From contig BGZK01000726.1 of NCBI GenBank assembly GCA_005406025.1, positions 1 to 64,000 on the forward strand: a stretch of 64,000 nucleotides of DNA, in the 5' to 3' direction. This document shows, piece by piece, positions 1-12,435 of this stretch. This stretch comes from Eumeta japonica. Taxonomy: Eukaryota; Arthropoda; Insecta; Lepidoptera; Psychidae. Position numbers and translations under genes: made by a program. Within the stretch, counting starts at the first letter, position 1, and the number at the start of each line of letters is the position of its first letter. The notes below the pieces were generated by a model. The model was not told the origin of the DNA. It ran no database searches and saw only the letters and a list, made by a program, of their open reading frames with translations.

Positions 1-400
1 TGTAAACCATTTTACATCAAGATCGGTCAAACTGTTTATAAGGTATAAAAGAACATACACACTGACAGATAGACAATAGCCTATAATTTTCCGATCTATC
101 AAACAGTCCTTATGTTATAAAAAGTACATACAGAGCGAGATACATAAAGACAAAAAGAAAGGCAGTATTAAAGGCAATATCTATCATTTGCCCAATAACA
201 CGCTTAGACTGTACACAAACTTTTATCGCGATTGGTCACACTTATAAAAAAAGAGAACAAACAGACAGATAGATAAGACACACAATAAACTATACTTTGC
301 GCAATGATATATTTTTACTATATACCTATTTTCATCACCATCTGTCAAACCGTTCTTAAGTTATAAATGAACTTACATACAGACAGATAGTTAGTCATAA
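1..400. repeat. Degenerate tandem-like repeat with cagacagatag motif
   Basis: Three or four diverged units of roughly 90-130 bases recur. Each combines a phrase like tcatcaagatcggtcaaac, a short ttataa stretch, acatacagacagatag and a tatcatttgc-like stretch. Similar phrases recur singly near 20050-20170 and 47430-47720. I read this as an old interspersed lepidopteran-type repeat with internal duplication. No coding frame is supported. Confidence 0.45.
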
Positions 401-403
401 ATT

Positions 404-1172
404 TAAAATGCTGGCCAAGAGCACGTCGGACCATGCTCATTATAAGGTTTCGAAGCCATTATAAGAAAGAAAGGCACTACAGATGAAAAAAATACGTTGT
501 TACACTTTTTCCATGTTTCCCGCACAGAATCGTTATAAACACTTTAGTCGCCTATAACTAGAAAAACAACTATATCCATTATATTGTTATTAAAGTAGTG
601 TTAACTAAAGTACATTAGCAAAAAAGCGCATCTTCATGGCACTTACGTTTTGTTAAGAATTGCAATTTTTCGGCAAAACTCAAAAATAGTATATCCGACG
701 ATGTTCAAAATAATTTTTGTTGAAAGTATTTATTAAGTGTTACCTTTCTTATTTTTATCCATATTTTTTATACATGATTTACCAAATAGGGGGCGGAGGG
801 GCACAATTTCTGCAAATTTCGGAGCGATTATTTATGTAATCATAAAAATAGTATAAAAATCTTAAAGTGTTTTTAAAAGAATTGTGGAATTCTTTTAAAA
901 ATTTGTGGAATATGTGCCACACATTAAAGTTTGCTGAAAATATTTTTTTTAGCTTCTGTTACATGTATGGTGTGCCCCCACTAGCAATATTTATTTTTGT
1001 TATTTAACCAAAGTAAGTAGCGGCTTATATAAGACACCCACATTATAAATTTTATCAATATACGTCGTGTAATTTTTGAATAAAATGCTTGTCACATACG
1101 GATGGACGAACGGATGGACGGACATGACTAAACTGTAAGGGTTCTGTTGTTGCCACTTTGGTTCAGAACCTC
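404..1172 (-). repeat. Interspersed repeat, gggttc...cttggcca family, copy 1
   Basis: Begins ctggccaagagcacgtcgg and ends tttggttcagaacc. The same ordered landmarks occur at 11567-12313: the ctggccaagagc start, actacagatgaaaaaa, tcccgtacagaat, tattaagtgttaccttt, tacggatggac, and the gttcagaacc end. On the opposite strand the ends match those of the 24856-26196 repeat. It holds no open frame, so it is probably non-autonomous. Two direct copies at about 770 bp show it is a defined element; the superfamily is not clear to me. Confidence 0.75.
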
Positions 1173-1880
1173 AAAAATGATAGAATTGGGTCAGTACATC
1201 ATAAAACATTTTCAAAAAACTTCAAAAGAAAATTTAATGTTCAGATAGATGTTACAGATTTACATAATAGTGTGGAAAATGTGATCAAATTCGTTTAATG
1301 AGTGCAAATACGAATACTGTATCCCAGACCGCGCCGGCCGTCATCCGACGACGATGTGCTCTTATTGAAACTTTCTGCACGGGCCATTTGTAATAAGAAC
1401 ATTAAAAACAATTACCGTTATTGAAAATGTAACTCTTTGACCATAAGTTACATGTCAGTTTGTGCCAATTGTCATTTATTTTTCATTGTGAAGTCGTTTT
1501 GAAGATTGTGTGTCAGTATTTGCGTGCGAATGCAAACAAATTATGTGCAACTTTCCTGTAATTTATCCCTCGGTCTTTCATAAAATCCTTAATTTACTCA
1601 ATAAAATTACTATTTATTTCGCAGTTCTGTGCTAAATATAAATTTAATTATGTAACATGATAAAAAAAAAATGTAACAAAAATTCGAAACTGATTGCACG
1701 CTAACAGCCGTGACAATAGACGACCCACAAATTGCTTATTATGTGTAACGGTTTCTATTCTCTTATATTTTTATATAATTTTCAAATGCGTAGTGACAAT
1801 ATGAATGGTGTTCTGACACCCTTCTATCCACCCCTCGATCCATATAAATTGGAGAGTTCGCTAGATTTAAATTTTTTGCC
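1173..1880. other. AT-rich DNA, nothing recognised
   Basis: No convincing coding frame, RNA gene or element end was found. A small GC spot (gaccgcgccggccgtcatccg, split here by eye) lies near 1327-1350. The short frame at 1732-1974 runs into the GC-rich patch that follows and has no recognisable similarity. Confidence 0.5.
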
Positions 1881-2200
1881 TGGCGGATGTTTATTGATGA
1901 GGTCGTCATCGGACCCTTCCGTGGGGCTTGGACTAGGCCCCGGCGGTCCCGTTGTCACCGCTCGTCTCTGTTGAGCCCGGGGTCCATGGTACCTCCCCTG
2001 ACCGTTCCGTCTGTCCTCAGCGCTTCCGTTTCTGCCAAGCCTGAGGTCCAAGGCGCCTGCTATAGCCGCGCCGCCTGCCCACAGCGTATTATTTGCGGTC
2101 GTCCGTTGTTGCGGAACCCGAAACCGTGGCGCCTTCGCCGCGCGTCAGGTGCTCGGTACCGCCGCGTCATCTCCGAGCGGTCGTATATACAGGTGTATAA
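1880..2200. other. GC-rich patch with overlapping frames, unrecognised
   Basis: This 320-bp block is much richer in G and C than its surroundings and stays open on both strands (frames at 1824-2051 minus and 1887-2213 plus). The minus frame is rich in Pro, Gly, Arg and Ser and ends with KHPPGKKFKSS-like sequence, compositionally like a retroelement ORF1/gag. I do not recognise either product. It could be an exon, a gag remnant or a CpG-rich regulatory patch. Confidence 0.25.
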
Positions 2201-3270
2201 TAATCGTGAATAAACTTTTGTCAGGATCGTGGTTTTGTTTGTCAAAGACACTGACTGCATGTACGTAGCCCTATAAAGTTCTTTTCGCTGGGACCCGAAA
2301 CGGACGCGAACAAACTCGTGACACCTTATGGCGGAAAAAGGAAGACAGGGGCGGGTGAGGGTACGTAGTCGTAAAAAGAAAAAAATAGTGGTTGAAAAAC
2401 AAGATTCAAAAAATCATAATAAGAAGATATATTAGATTTCCAATAGCAAGCAATTGGGCAATAAGTTAACTCGCAATGCAATAAAATCTCTTCGAATGAA
2501 CAATAATAGTAGAAGTAAATGAGGTGAGAACAGCACAGTTGGGATGCTCGTCATCGACGTCGCGGCCGCACCGAGCGGCCGTCCTGAGCAGACGCGATAA
2601 GTCTCGTTAACAATCACAAATAAGAAAATTACAATTCTTGATGAGATTGTAATTCTCGATGTCAACGAAATCATTAGTGTTAAAAACTTAATCTCTGTTT
2701 ATAAACTTTAAATATATTTAATGCGTAACCTGTACTCTTACACTATATGTAATAATCTTTACTTCAAAATGTAATGTAAAAGTTTCACTTCTCCTTAATA
2801 CAATATAAGAACCGAATCCGACTGAATTTATCGGTGACTATTTTTAAACAAAGAAAATGAAACATTCATGTACAAAATTCTAACAAAACTAGCTCATTTG
2901 AGGCACAATTTGTTTTATACAAGAAAAAGCTAAACTTCCTAAAGTATTTAATCCTATCCAAAATATATAGCAAAATAAAACTGAAAATTTACCTTCACTT
3001 AAAAAATCCACGGCGTGCAGTTTGTTCCAAAATTATCTGTTTTCACAGTAAAAAAAAAATATTTATAATTAATGAAGTTTGTGTACTTGTAGTTAATAAG
3101 TAGAATCATTTATCTTATAAACTTCATTCTGAACAACGAGAAACGAAAAATTCAAAGTAAATTAATTGTCGTGACAATTTTAGATCATGGCTAAACGTGA
3201 ACACGATAAAATAAAATTTTCAACAAAATGAAAAAGTATTCAAAACCTTGTTTAAATAATTGCTAAAAAA
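2200..3270. other. AT-rich DNA, nothing recognised
   Basis: Mostly AT-rich, with one GC spot near 2555-2600. No coding frame, element terminus or RNA gene could be supported. Confidence 0.5.
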
Positions 3271-4310
3271 TGCTTCAAAAATAATTAATTAGTTGTTTTT
3301 GGAGTCGGTTCCAGCTAAAGATAAATTAGACACAGTTGTTTCCTTAGAAGATCTTCTTTTTGACTCAATATTTAAATTTTCATATTTATGTTTACAAATT
3401 GCATGTTCTTTAACCTTATTTTAGCTGGAACCAACTTCAATAATAATTAAACAATTGTTTTTGAAGTATATTTAAACAATTATTTAAATATGTTTTTGAA
3501 GGCGGTTTTTTTTTTGGAAAAAGTATTTTATATCACGTTTTTTAGGTATCAAGTAATTATAATTTTGTAACTTAAGCCAGTTTGCTGGCGAATTAAACTA
3601 TGGTTAATAAATTTAGCCAGATGCCTTCTTTATTTTTGTACAGAGCATGTGGAAAAGTAGTATTCCGATTAGACATTTATTGTCCCTGTATTCCTTCCTT
3701 CGTCTTTACATTCTTAATTGGAGTGCAACTACCTAATTATTATTTCACAAACTACATAAATTGTATTTATCTTTTATAAAGTTCTACAAATCATGTAAAT
3801 CATATTTTTATTAATTTCCACACAAAATTATTGTGTGGAAATGATTAAAAAATATGAGCTGTAGAAATATGCTGTTTGCGTAATCACAATATTTCTACTG
3901 TTTTCGCTAAAGAGTTCCGATGTGTTCCTGCTAATATCGTTACGTTAGAATTTATATAAATAGATGAACATATGTATAACATACTAATGACATGATGAAC
4001 ATAGTAATAACTATTGAAAAGTGGTTTCGGCCGACAAATCGCAATATTATCCCCTGTCTATTAACCGTTAAGGAGCGCTGTGGCATTCGTCATCAGCTCA
4101 GCGGTAGGAGATAGTAATAACAGGACGTAAAAACATGAATAACTTCAAACACTTCAAACAGCGTTCATATACACTGTAAGGTCTTATACTATTTGAGGAT
4201 AACCCTTGATTTTCCTAGCATCCCATCATCAAATCCTGACTTGGTGATTGCGACCACTTTGGGAATATAACCTGTCAAACAAAAAAATACTGAAATCTTT
4301 CCTCAAATAG
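3270..4310 (+). repeat. About 1-kb interspersed repeat, copy A
   Basis: Collinear with 62015-63070 in the same orientation. Shared landmarks in order are: taattagttgtttttggagt, gctggaacc, tatggttaataaa, ttgattggagtgca, tttctactgtt.tcgct, gttc..atgtgttc, aaggag.gctg.ggc, and acttggtgat..., ending near cctgtcaaacaaaaa. The copies are strongly diverged, with many small indels. No frame is preserved, so this is probably a non-autonomous or 3'-end relic; the family is not assigned. Confidence 0.7.
3801..3857. repeat. Inverted duplication (hairpin) inside repeat copy A
   Basis: ATTTCCACACAA at 3814-3825 is followed, after a 5-base loop, by its exact complement at 3831-3842. Pairing continues outward, with one or two indels, through CATATTTTT / AAAAAATATG. 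The other copy of this repeat (near 62600) lacks the hairpin, so the inverted duplication arose after insertion. Confidence 0.8.
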
Positions 4311-5330
4311 AAGCACCTCCTAACCTTTTTCTTTATTGTAATACGATAATATACAACAAGCAAATTATACTTCGGTCGTCGTTGGATACTTGTAACATTT
4401 CTATTGTCGTGTTCTATCTCCGAATGTAGTAGACCGTTCACACGCAGAACGGTCTGTCAAATCACCACCTATCGTGGTCTGTACGTCCAGGTGGCGTCGA
4501 ATCGTCTGATGGCGCAGACGACCTCGAGACAATAATATCGACGGTCGTCGTTCTTACATACTGAGTCGTCAGCATAAATTTATACAACAAAGCTCGTCTG
4601 TATTGACAGGCGCCTGGAAGAAGCTTTCTCATTTCCAAATACATCAAACGTCCCACGTTTAAGCGGCTACAAGAAAATGTCGAGATTTACAGATTTTAGG
4701 GAAATGTTCGTAATCCATTTATTGAAAAGATATTTTGAATATCATACTAGTTATTTTGATACCACTAGCGGTATCAAAATAACGTAGGAAGAGCCGAAGA
4801 TGTGAACCGTATTTAAACTTTGTTAAAAATAGTTTAAACGTCACGTCGATGCCCCATATCTCCAGCACTTTTAAATGGGATTCAATAATTTCTTTTATTG
4901 GATAAGTTGTACCTCGAGTATAAATTTTAAAAAGGACTGATAAAGGGTTCGAGAGATCGAAGCGAGAACTCAGTGCACAATTTTGTTCTTATATTTCGAT
5001 CGGTAACGTTTGCGAACTGAACTACCTCGATGAGCACAAATCTCAGAAATTTCAGCTGAAGCATTACGCATCTAGGATCCCTTCCGTTATTTCTGCTGAT
5101 AGCTTTCTATTGAAAGGAAAGATAATTTTTTTCCTTATTGAAGTGAAACTTCTTTAGAATCGTTGTGATTTTAAACCGGTTGCAACGGAAAAAACGACAG
5201 GTAAGAGACACAAATACAAAAATATGTAGGATTAAGCCGGCAAAGAATGAGACAGATATATATACACTATTTCCTCTTTGTGCCATGCTTCGCAGCATCC
5301 CCACTCCCGTCTTCTAAGCATAATCGCCTG
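4310..5330. other. Unassigned DNA
   Basis: Only short, unsupported frames occur (for example a 64-codon minus frame at 4462-4656). Apart from the hairpin at 4750 I see no recognisable gene or element end. Confidence 0.4.
4750..4783. repeat. Perfect 14-bp inverted repeat, 6-base loop
   Basis: GTTATTTTGATACC is followed by actagc and then the exact complement GGTATCAAAATAAC. There are no flanking duplications or other element signs, so it looks like a local inverted duplication and not a transposon end. Confidence 0.9.
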
Positions 5331-5581
5331 TAATCAGTGAGCCAGAGCGAGAAAGTAAATGTCAGTGTGTATGTATATTGCACACTGTTTAAGACTTGCT
5401 TGTATTTGAACATTTAACGTGTGTTAGTATATGTGAAAAGTACGTGAGCTAATACTACTGTACACTGTATGCTGCTGGGTATTACAGCTTTTTTAGTAAG
5501 AAGTCAGCGTGGTGTGTTATTATTTAACAGTGTTTGTGAGTATTTTTATATCTTGATGTTCTAAATAATAAATTTTATAAG

Positions 5582-5635
5582 ATGCCGAAAACTAATGCCG
5601 AAATGTGTCGTCAATATCGACGCAAAAAAAAATGA
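5582..5635 (+). pseudogene. Short ORF MPKTNAEMCRQYRRKKK, probable remnant of an insect gene start
   Basis: An ATG opens a 17-codon frame reading MPKTNAEMCRQYRRKKK and then stops. The basic, Arg/Tyr-rich start resembles the MPK/R-T-x-A-E-x-C-R-x-Y-R-x-K opening I remember from many insect predicted, often repetitive, proteins. The ~250 bases upstream could be its leader. The stop straight after a run of nine A bases suggests a frameshifted or truncated copy. This is weak evidence, resting on motif memory and position only. Confidence 0.3.
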
Positions 5636-5639
5636 AAAT

Positions 5640-6840
5640 ACTTTCATTTTTAAACAAATATACTTTGTAATTATCCTACCCTTGTTATATTATTCATCTC
5701 ATTCTTTTGTCGATTTATTGAAGTTTCACTTCTATCGTGTGTGAATCGCACACACACCTGTTTTTTCTCAAGTGAATGACGTTCAAATTCTCTTCATTAA
5801 GTTGTGCTATTACATTTGAGCAACGTTTTTCGAAATTCAAAATTTTTTAAGTTGGATTATTTTTTGTAATGAAAATATTAATAAGTATAAATATTTGCCC
5901 AACAAAAAAAAATGCTATAAAATTTAAATAATAATAAAAACTGCCTTCAAAATTAATCTTAATTGACTGATTAAATTTACAATTATTAATGGATACTTTT
6001 TGTATTATTTGTACCACCTCGGATCCTGCTGCTAGAAACGTTCAATCGACATAAAAGTTGAAAGAATCGATTCAGTGTTTATGAGAGTGATACCCGAAGA
6101 TAAGTATTAATATTCAACCTTTGTTTATTCGTTTTATTCTGCTTCTGCTATTTTCAAGCTAAATTAAATATTCATTTTAGGATTGAGTATTTCAAAAGAA
6201 AATAGAAATCAGCATAAGATTCCTTTGTTGTCCGACGATCTATTTGTTTGTCTGTCTAGCCATCTTTAAAAGTTTTTCTTAAGATCGAGTAAAGAAATCT
6301 CAATTAATGCAAAATATTTAAACCACGCATTAGAAAATTTAAAAAACATAAATGCTTAGAAAGTTCGGTACCGACAACTTGTCAGTGGCAGTATCAAAAA
6401 CAGACATAAATCGGCGAGATCCTTCATGGTTAAAACATCTGCATACGTAATTACGTCTGTCAGAGTACTTAGGGCGCGTCTCCCACCGCACTTGTTCGGT
6501 TTTTAGCCACACAAAGGAGATTAGGCTTCATGGACCAGAAGTATAATATGTCGTCGTTGTCTTCGGAGAAACTACAACGAAGTCCACCTACCTATTTGGA
6601 ACTCGATAGGGCATTTAGCTGTACTGCACGCCGGATAAGAAGTAGCGCAGCAGGTTAACGCGGACGGATACCGCATCGACGTCACGACCCAATTCGAACA
6701 CTCGACATGTCACTGTAACGCAACTGGAACTACATTACTCAATCAAAAAAATTATCAACCGCCGCAGGCGCCCGATAAAGCTTTAAGGGCTTCACCTATG
6801 CACTAGAAAGTCGCTTCTTATCGCCGATGCATTTCATTTC
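5640..6840. other. AT-rich DNA, nothing recognised
   Basis: No supported gene. A phrase aaaaactgccttcaaa near 5937-5953 recurs at 62022-62040, next to repeat copy B, and may mark an eroded fragment of that repeat. Confidence 0.4.
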
Positions 6841-6859
6841 ACAAATCCCGTAGGAAGTT

Positions 6860-7477
6860 TTCATGGAGAGTCACCATCTGTCGGACTGCGACCGCGGAGC
6901 TCGCTCGTGGTCTTCGCCGGCGTGGCGGCGGGGCCGGACCGCCTCCGTCGTTAGTTTGGCAACCGGAGGACTCACTACGACCGTTTGCCGGAGAACTAAA
7001 GGCGACCGACGCGGGATGAACCGATTCGGTTGCGATCGATAAAAATCGAAAACTATATGACGGACGAATCGTCCGATGAGTTTTTTACTCAAGTCGAATC
7101 GAAGCACTCGTTTCGTGCCTCGTAAATGACGCTAAGCCGTCGGTGTCGGCGGCGCGGGCGGCCGAAACTAACACCTGACCATCGGGCGACTAAGACCGAG
7201 CCCTCGATCTGATACAAATGTTGGAGGGCCTCGACAGCGCGGCTATTAAAAAACCGACACTCGACAGTGTAGATTAGGCTGTAAGTGGAGCTATTGGCCG
7301 ATGCGATGCGGCGGCGCGGGGCGCGCGCGGGCGGCGCGGGGCGGGCGCGCCCATATAAGGGCGGGCGCCGGCGGCCCGCGACCGTCCGCGCCGCCGCCCG
7401 GGGCCGCTCGCTCGCTCCGCTGCTAACTTTTTACGCGAACGCCACATTCGACAAACTCCGCACTCGACCGCTCCGAG
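6860..7477 (+). promoter_or_regulatory. CpG-rich promoter region with TATA box and likely 5' non-coding exon
   Basis: GC content rises sharply in this otherwise AT-rich sequence and CpG is frequent. A TATA-like core (ccATATAAGGgc) lies at 7351-7362. About 30 bases downstream begins a GC-rich stretch ending in gag|gtaagc, a strong consensus 5' splice site at 7478-7483. This suggests a plus-strand first exon of about 7385-7477. It contains no ATG after the TATA box, so it would be untranslated. The nearest confident coding sequence on this strand is the TGF-beta exon at 26881; that link is inference. Confidence 0.5.
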
Positions 7478-8920
7478 GTAAGCCGCCGAATTCCCTATTC
7501 ATAAAATAACTTGTGTTCATGCGTACTAAAAGACGCGAATGGACCGCGTATTCTACTTTAAAACGACGATATGAAACTGTGTAAAAGTAATATCAACGAA
7601 TCCTGAAGAAATTAAACGATTACTTAATGAAAATAATAATAATGTACAGGATTTTAAGATTAAAAAGTATAAAGTAATTTCTCCTAACCGTATGCAAATT
7701 TATAATGTAATACAGATACCTAACCTCGTGCAGATTGTCTTAAAAAATTTGATTTTAAATTTTCAATAGCTACATAAATAGTCCCTCGATATATAAATTG
7801 TCTAGTCGAATCCCTCACATTTTTATTACATCGGAAAGACACTAGCCGTTGTGGAGTCGGCGCCGCCCGCCGGCCGCCACCCGCCGCCCTCCGCATCGGC
7901 CCACGTCCGTCGTTTCATGTCTCACTAGTATTTTCGTACCTGTTGAAAATTCACAGCCACAAATTTTCAAGGCAATTTGTAAGGGATCAGAAATTCGAAG
8001 AAAACCAGAAGAAATGATTTTATGCTTTTAGTCCATTTTAAACAAGTAATATATTATTTATTGTTTCAATAATTATTTTGTGCTTTTAATGTTGTCTGCA
8101 ATTTTGCAATCGAACATCAACGTCTCGACGAGACCACGACAGAAACACCACTTGTTTCAGGTTTATTTCCGTTCCTTTTTGTCTAATCGTATGTAAGTAG
8201 TAAATTGGAATACTTACCTACCAATAATAATATTCCAGTCTGATTTATTATTATTTTCTTGAAACATAAAATAAAAAAGCAAACAAAATTAATTTGGTTA
8301 AAAACATTTTTATTTCAATACCAAATTAAAACATAGCCATATTCACCTTAGTTTCCATTTCAAATATAAGACTCACTGATGATGTAGGAGATCCCAGTTG
8401 TCGTATTCTTTTCGATCAAACCTATTTTAATTTTTTTACTAAAAAACAAATAGACAAAAAAGCGAGTTAATATTACGTTATCAATAAATTCTGAGTTATG
8501 TTAACAATTTCAAGTCTCTTACTCATATCACTGCGACACTTTCGTCATACAAATCGCAAAATTTGTACCTTACATGCAAACAAACATACAAAAAAAGCGC
8601 GATAATACAATAATTTAATAAATATCCAGTCTGTCTGTTTTCATAAAATGATTCATGTCATGAAAACTATCGAATTAGAATACATTTTATATAGTTGCAT
8701 TTTTTCTTAGAAGCTGACTTAAAATATGCGTGTTACGTAATTCAGCAGTTTAAAGCTAAAATCGCAACCTGTATTCTTTTAACTATATCTAACTATATTT
8801 TTATACCGCATACGGAAGGTAGTTAAAAAAGGAAAGGGCTCAGTTCCTTTAATTATACGTAGCTACGACCGGTATTGCTGTGATAGCGATATTCAGAGTA
8901 CCTTCGATCCACGCAATAAA
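7478..8920. other. Mostly AT-rich; possible intron sequence
   Basis: If the donor at 7478 is used, this would be intronic. A small GC-rich block lies at 7850-7910, with an open plus frame of 60 codons that I do not recognise. Nothing else is supported. Confidence 0.35.
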
Positions 8921-9350
8921 CCTTTCTTCTACACTTTCCCACGAACACTCACGCGTGGTGAGCAAACTCGTGTGAAGATCGATGTGTAGAAAAAAGTACG
9001 GACAGAACCGCAAACGCTCCTGAGCGCGCCCGCGCCGCCGCCCGCGCCGGTTTTAACGATTAGATCGATATTAGCTCCTATTAATAAAGCTAATTCTGAG
9101 GCTGAGAGACTGTCACCGGTGACGATGCATAATTTATGGCGGCGTGATAGCGCGCGACTCGCTCGAATCGATATCCGAATCGCGCGCCCCGGCGCGGCCG
9201 CCGCAGCCCGAAACCGCCTAGAAAAGTCCACAACGAAATACGAGAAGAGTAAATAGGGTCCTTAGCAGCTTGCCTGGGCGTACTTCTTTTTAACACGTGT
9301 AACTCGGCCGATGCACATCCTGCGCCCGCGCCGCCGGCGCTCGTCCCCGA
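8920..9350. other. GC/CpG-rich island, possible regulatory region or exon
   Basis: Several blocks are rich in gcgcgccc, ggcgcggccgccgc and similar runs (9020-9050, 9180-9210, 9320-9345). Frames on the minus strand (8929-9231 and 9090-9296) stay open only because of this composition. They show no recognisable domain. In an AT-rich genome such islands often mark promoters or 5' exons. Confidence 0.3.
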
Positions 9351-9359
9351 GACTCGTCT

Positions 9360-10400
9360 CGAAGATCCCGGCCATCAAATCGTTTTGTTTGACAGACACT
9401 AAACTTTGAAGTAGCGAATACGATATCTTAAAATAATTTCCCGGAAAATTGTTTTTTTATCAAGTATTATCACTTCAGTGTCATATTCACGCAAAAAAAA
9501 TCTAAACAGAAAGTTGGCCTGCCTTTATTTTGCGACGTTTGCGGCGTCGAAGTGGTTGTAATTATTTCACTAAAAGTTATTTCTTTATAATGTACCGGGA
9601 ATCCGCACATCGAACGGTTCTTTATCGATTTCCCTACACAGGTAGAGTTTATCGTTCGTGCGTTTCAACTTTACGGTCTCACGCTCGTCGAGAAATAAAA
9701 TAACTTTAGTACCTAAGCGTAGTGCGCGTTTTAAGTAGTCGTTTACTAAAGCGACGCAGTATTCTACTGAATAGGAAATAGAATTATATATATAGCTATC
9801 CGTGCCAGAGACGCGAAACTGGAACAATTGTCGGGATACGCGGACGCCGGGCCGCGCCCGCCGCGCCCGCCGCGCGGGCCGCGGAGGTGCTGCGGCGCAG
9901 ATCAGCTGAGCTTTCACATACACTTCTTGTCGCTAACGCTTCGAAACAAATACCAGACCTAAATTCATAAAGCTCTCTGGAAAAACGTAAGTGATCAGAT
10001 AAGGTTTTAATTGACGTACTAGAAAAAAAAATTGAGATATGGAAATAGTATAATTTTGAGATAAACCAAATTAAACAATCCTTATTTTCATTTTCCCAAA
10101 AATTAACCACATTACCCAATTACAGTACCGATCAACTAAAAAAATATAAGTATCATTTTTCTACACAATTAAAGGAAAATTAGTAATGATGTCGATATTA
10201 AGCGAAAAAGTTTACATGCTGAGTTTTTAAATTCTATACCAAAATACTAAATATTTTATGCAATAGAACGCGATTTCAAATGACGTTAACTCAAGAAGAA
10301 CGTGAGCGAGAGCGTGATCGGCAGCGCCCCCCCCCCCTTCCACCACCCCCCGCGACCCGGCGAGTGTTCGCCCTCAAATAATTTCAGGATCAAACACAGA
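9360..10400. other. Unassigned, with GC block and C homopolymer
   Basis: A GC-rich block with repeated cgcgcccgc lies at 9840-9900. A run of eleven C bases occupies 10327-10337, followed by caccacccccc. Minus-strand frames over the GC block (9585-9923, 9796-10119) read as low-complexity Arg/Ala and are not convincing proteins. The island could be an alternative promoter. Confidence 0.3.
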
Positions 10401-10689
10401 AATGTGTCGGGCCTTGTTCGCGTCTGACCGCGGATTCTCTTACGGGTCAAAAACGCTCTTCTTCTGGCGCAGCGAAGTCAATAAATACAAGAACCGATCT
10501 AATTATTCCCAGTACAACTGTCGAATAAAATACCTTACTTCAGAGATTTTAAAGATGTGCTCCGCTCTCTATCGTAGTCTAAATGATGAAAACGAACTTT
10601 TTAAAACATTCCTTAACGCAAACAAAGACGGAGCGGGACATTAGTCTTACTATCGAGAACGGAAAGTTGACTCATTTGACATTTGCGAC

Positions 10690-10800
10690 TGCTTGAATGA
10701 CATAGTTGATAATGACCCTACCTGCTGCGCGGGGGACGCGGGTTCAACTCTCGCACGAGACAAACATCTTTAGTCGAAAGGTTTCTATATATTATTTGCG
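10690..10800 (+). repeat. SINE-like fragment with a pol III B-box-like motif
   Basis: The phrase catagttgataatgaccct is followed by ctgc...gggggacgcgggttcaactctcg. The GGGTTCAACTC part resembles a tRNA-type B box, and the order resembles the tRNA-like head of lepidopteran SINEs as I remember them. No intact cloverleaf can be drawn, so this is not a tRNA gene. Confidence 0.4.
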
Positions 10801-11053
10801 TATGTTTACAAAAAATATATCAACTATCTGATAAGTAGGTACCTATAAAACAAGCTTCGTTACTTAGTTTTGGGACCAGATGGCGCTGTGTGTGTGTCCG
10901 ACGTTATTAAAAAGATATTACTATTTTATGTATTTTAGAATTGGACTTTCGTAGTAGAATAAGAACAATGATTATTATTCTTTATCATGGCCTCATTTCA
11001 CTGTGTTTTAAATCTACATTTTATTTAGGAGACAAAATAAAAAAGAATTTAAA

Positions 11054-11121
11054 CAATGTTTACCATCTCTGGTAAACATTGTAACGCTTTCTTTTTGTAA
11101 CGTTCTCACGTTACAAAAAGA
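11054..11121. repeat. Two adjacent perfect hairpins
   Basis: Hairpin one (11054-11081) has arms CAATGTTTACC and its complement around a 6-base loop. Hairpin two (11090-11121) has 14-bp perfect arms, TCTTTTTGTAACGT and complement, around a 4-base loop. They lie only 8 bases apart, in a region with no other element signals. Confidence 0.9.
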
Positions 11122-11566
11122 GAGCCGATGCAATTTATACGTGTCAACAATAATACTACTATCAATACTTAAAATATTGATTCCAGTTGCAGTTACTAAC
11201 CGTTTGACTTTTCGGTAATATATTCTACTAAGTACATATCCATTTACAAACGCCAGACTGAGGCGCGGCCATTGAGCGACCAAAACATGAATACCCCCAA
11301 TTTTTATTTCATGCAACAAAAATTTTAAAGTCATAGGAACTTGTAAACGATTTCATTTGATCTACATCTTTAAAAACATATCCCATAACACTATCGTTTT
11401 TAGGGTTCCGTATTCAATAAGAATCTCAAACAGTATGATCATGTGCGTGTGTATGTCTACATGCGGCTTAGCTCAGATGCTCTCAGTACTAGGAAGCTGT
11501 AATTTAGTATGGGTTTATTACATATTTTTATTGAGCTTATTGACAAAGTAGTAGATTAAAATGACA

Positions 11567-12313
11567 TAAAACTGGCCAAGAGCAAGCCGGACCATGCTCA
11601 ATGTAGGGTTAGGAAATTGTTACTACAAAAAAATCCACTACAGATGAAAAAACTAAGTTGTTATTTTTTTTCTATATTTCCCGTACAGAATAGATACAAA
11701 GCACTTTAGATGCCTGTAACTAGAGAAACAATAAATATTTTGACTATTACTCTTTTAAACTAGTGTAAGCTTAAATGCACCAGAAAAAGAACGTATCTCA
11801 ATGGTACTTACATCCTTTTCTTGAGAAACGGAGTTTTTCGGCAATAGCTCAAATACACGTGTCCAATCGTGTTCAAAATGATTTGCATTGAATTTATTTA
11901 TTAAGTGTTACCTTTCCAATTTTTAAAATTTTTTTGGACATACTGTTTATAAAATCAAGGGAGGAGACACAATTTCTATTACTTTCGGAACGATTATTTT
12001 CAAAAATATTAATTAATAAAAAAAAATTAATAGAAACCATGAATTATTTTAAAAATATCTTTCGAAATATATATCACACGTTGATGTTTGCTGAAAAAAA
12101 ATTTTCGCTTTCTGTTACATGTATGAAGTGCTCCCTATAAATATTTATCTTTATTATTTAACTACTAAACTAATTAGCAGTTTGTGCAAGACACCTATAC
12201 TCCAGATTTTATGAATATATATTTTGTAAGTTTTGAGTAAATGCCTGTGACATACGGATGGACACAACGAAAAATTTGAGTTCCGTTTTTTGCCATTTTG
12301 GCTCAGAACCCTA
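11567..12313 (-). repeat. Interspersed repeat, gggttc...cttggcca family, copy 2
   Basis: Direct repeat of 404-1172 with the same ends (ctggccaagagcaagccgg; tttggctcagaaccc) and the same ordered internal phrases. Read on the minus strand it starts agggttctgagcc and ends ctcttggccagtttt, matching the ends of the longer relative at 24856-26196. No coding capacity was seen. Confidence 0.75.
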
Positions 12314-12435
12314 ATAATAATAAAAATAAACGAATATGTGTATTTATATACGCACGTACGCACGCTTCTTTGGTATAACAAAACTCCAAAATTTCATCTC
12401 GCGTGCCTGTATTCTACGTTTGTAAAACAAGTATT

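Noticed and set aside
4462..4656. 64-codon minus frame with basic residues as a small gene
   Set aside because: No signal peptide, conserved motif, promoter or splice context.
10690..10800. tRNA gene
   Set aside because: A B-box-like motif is present but no cloverleaf can be folded. A SINE fragment is the better reading.
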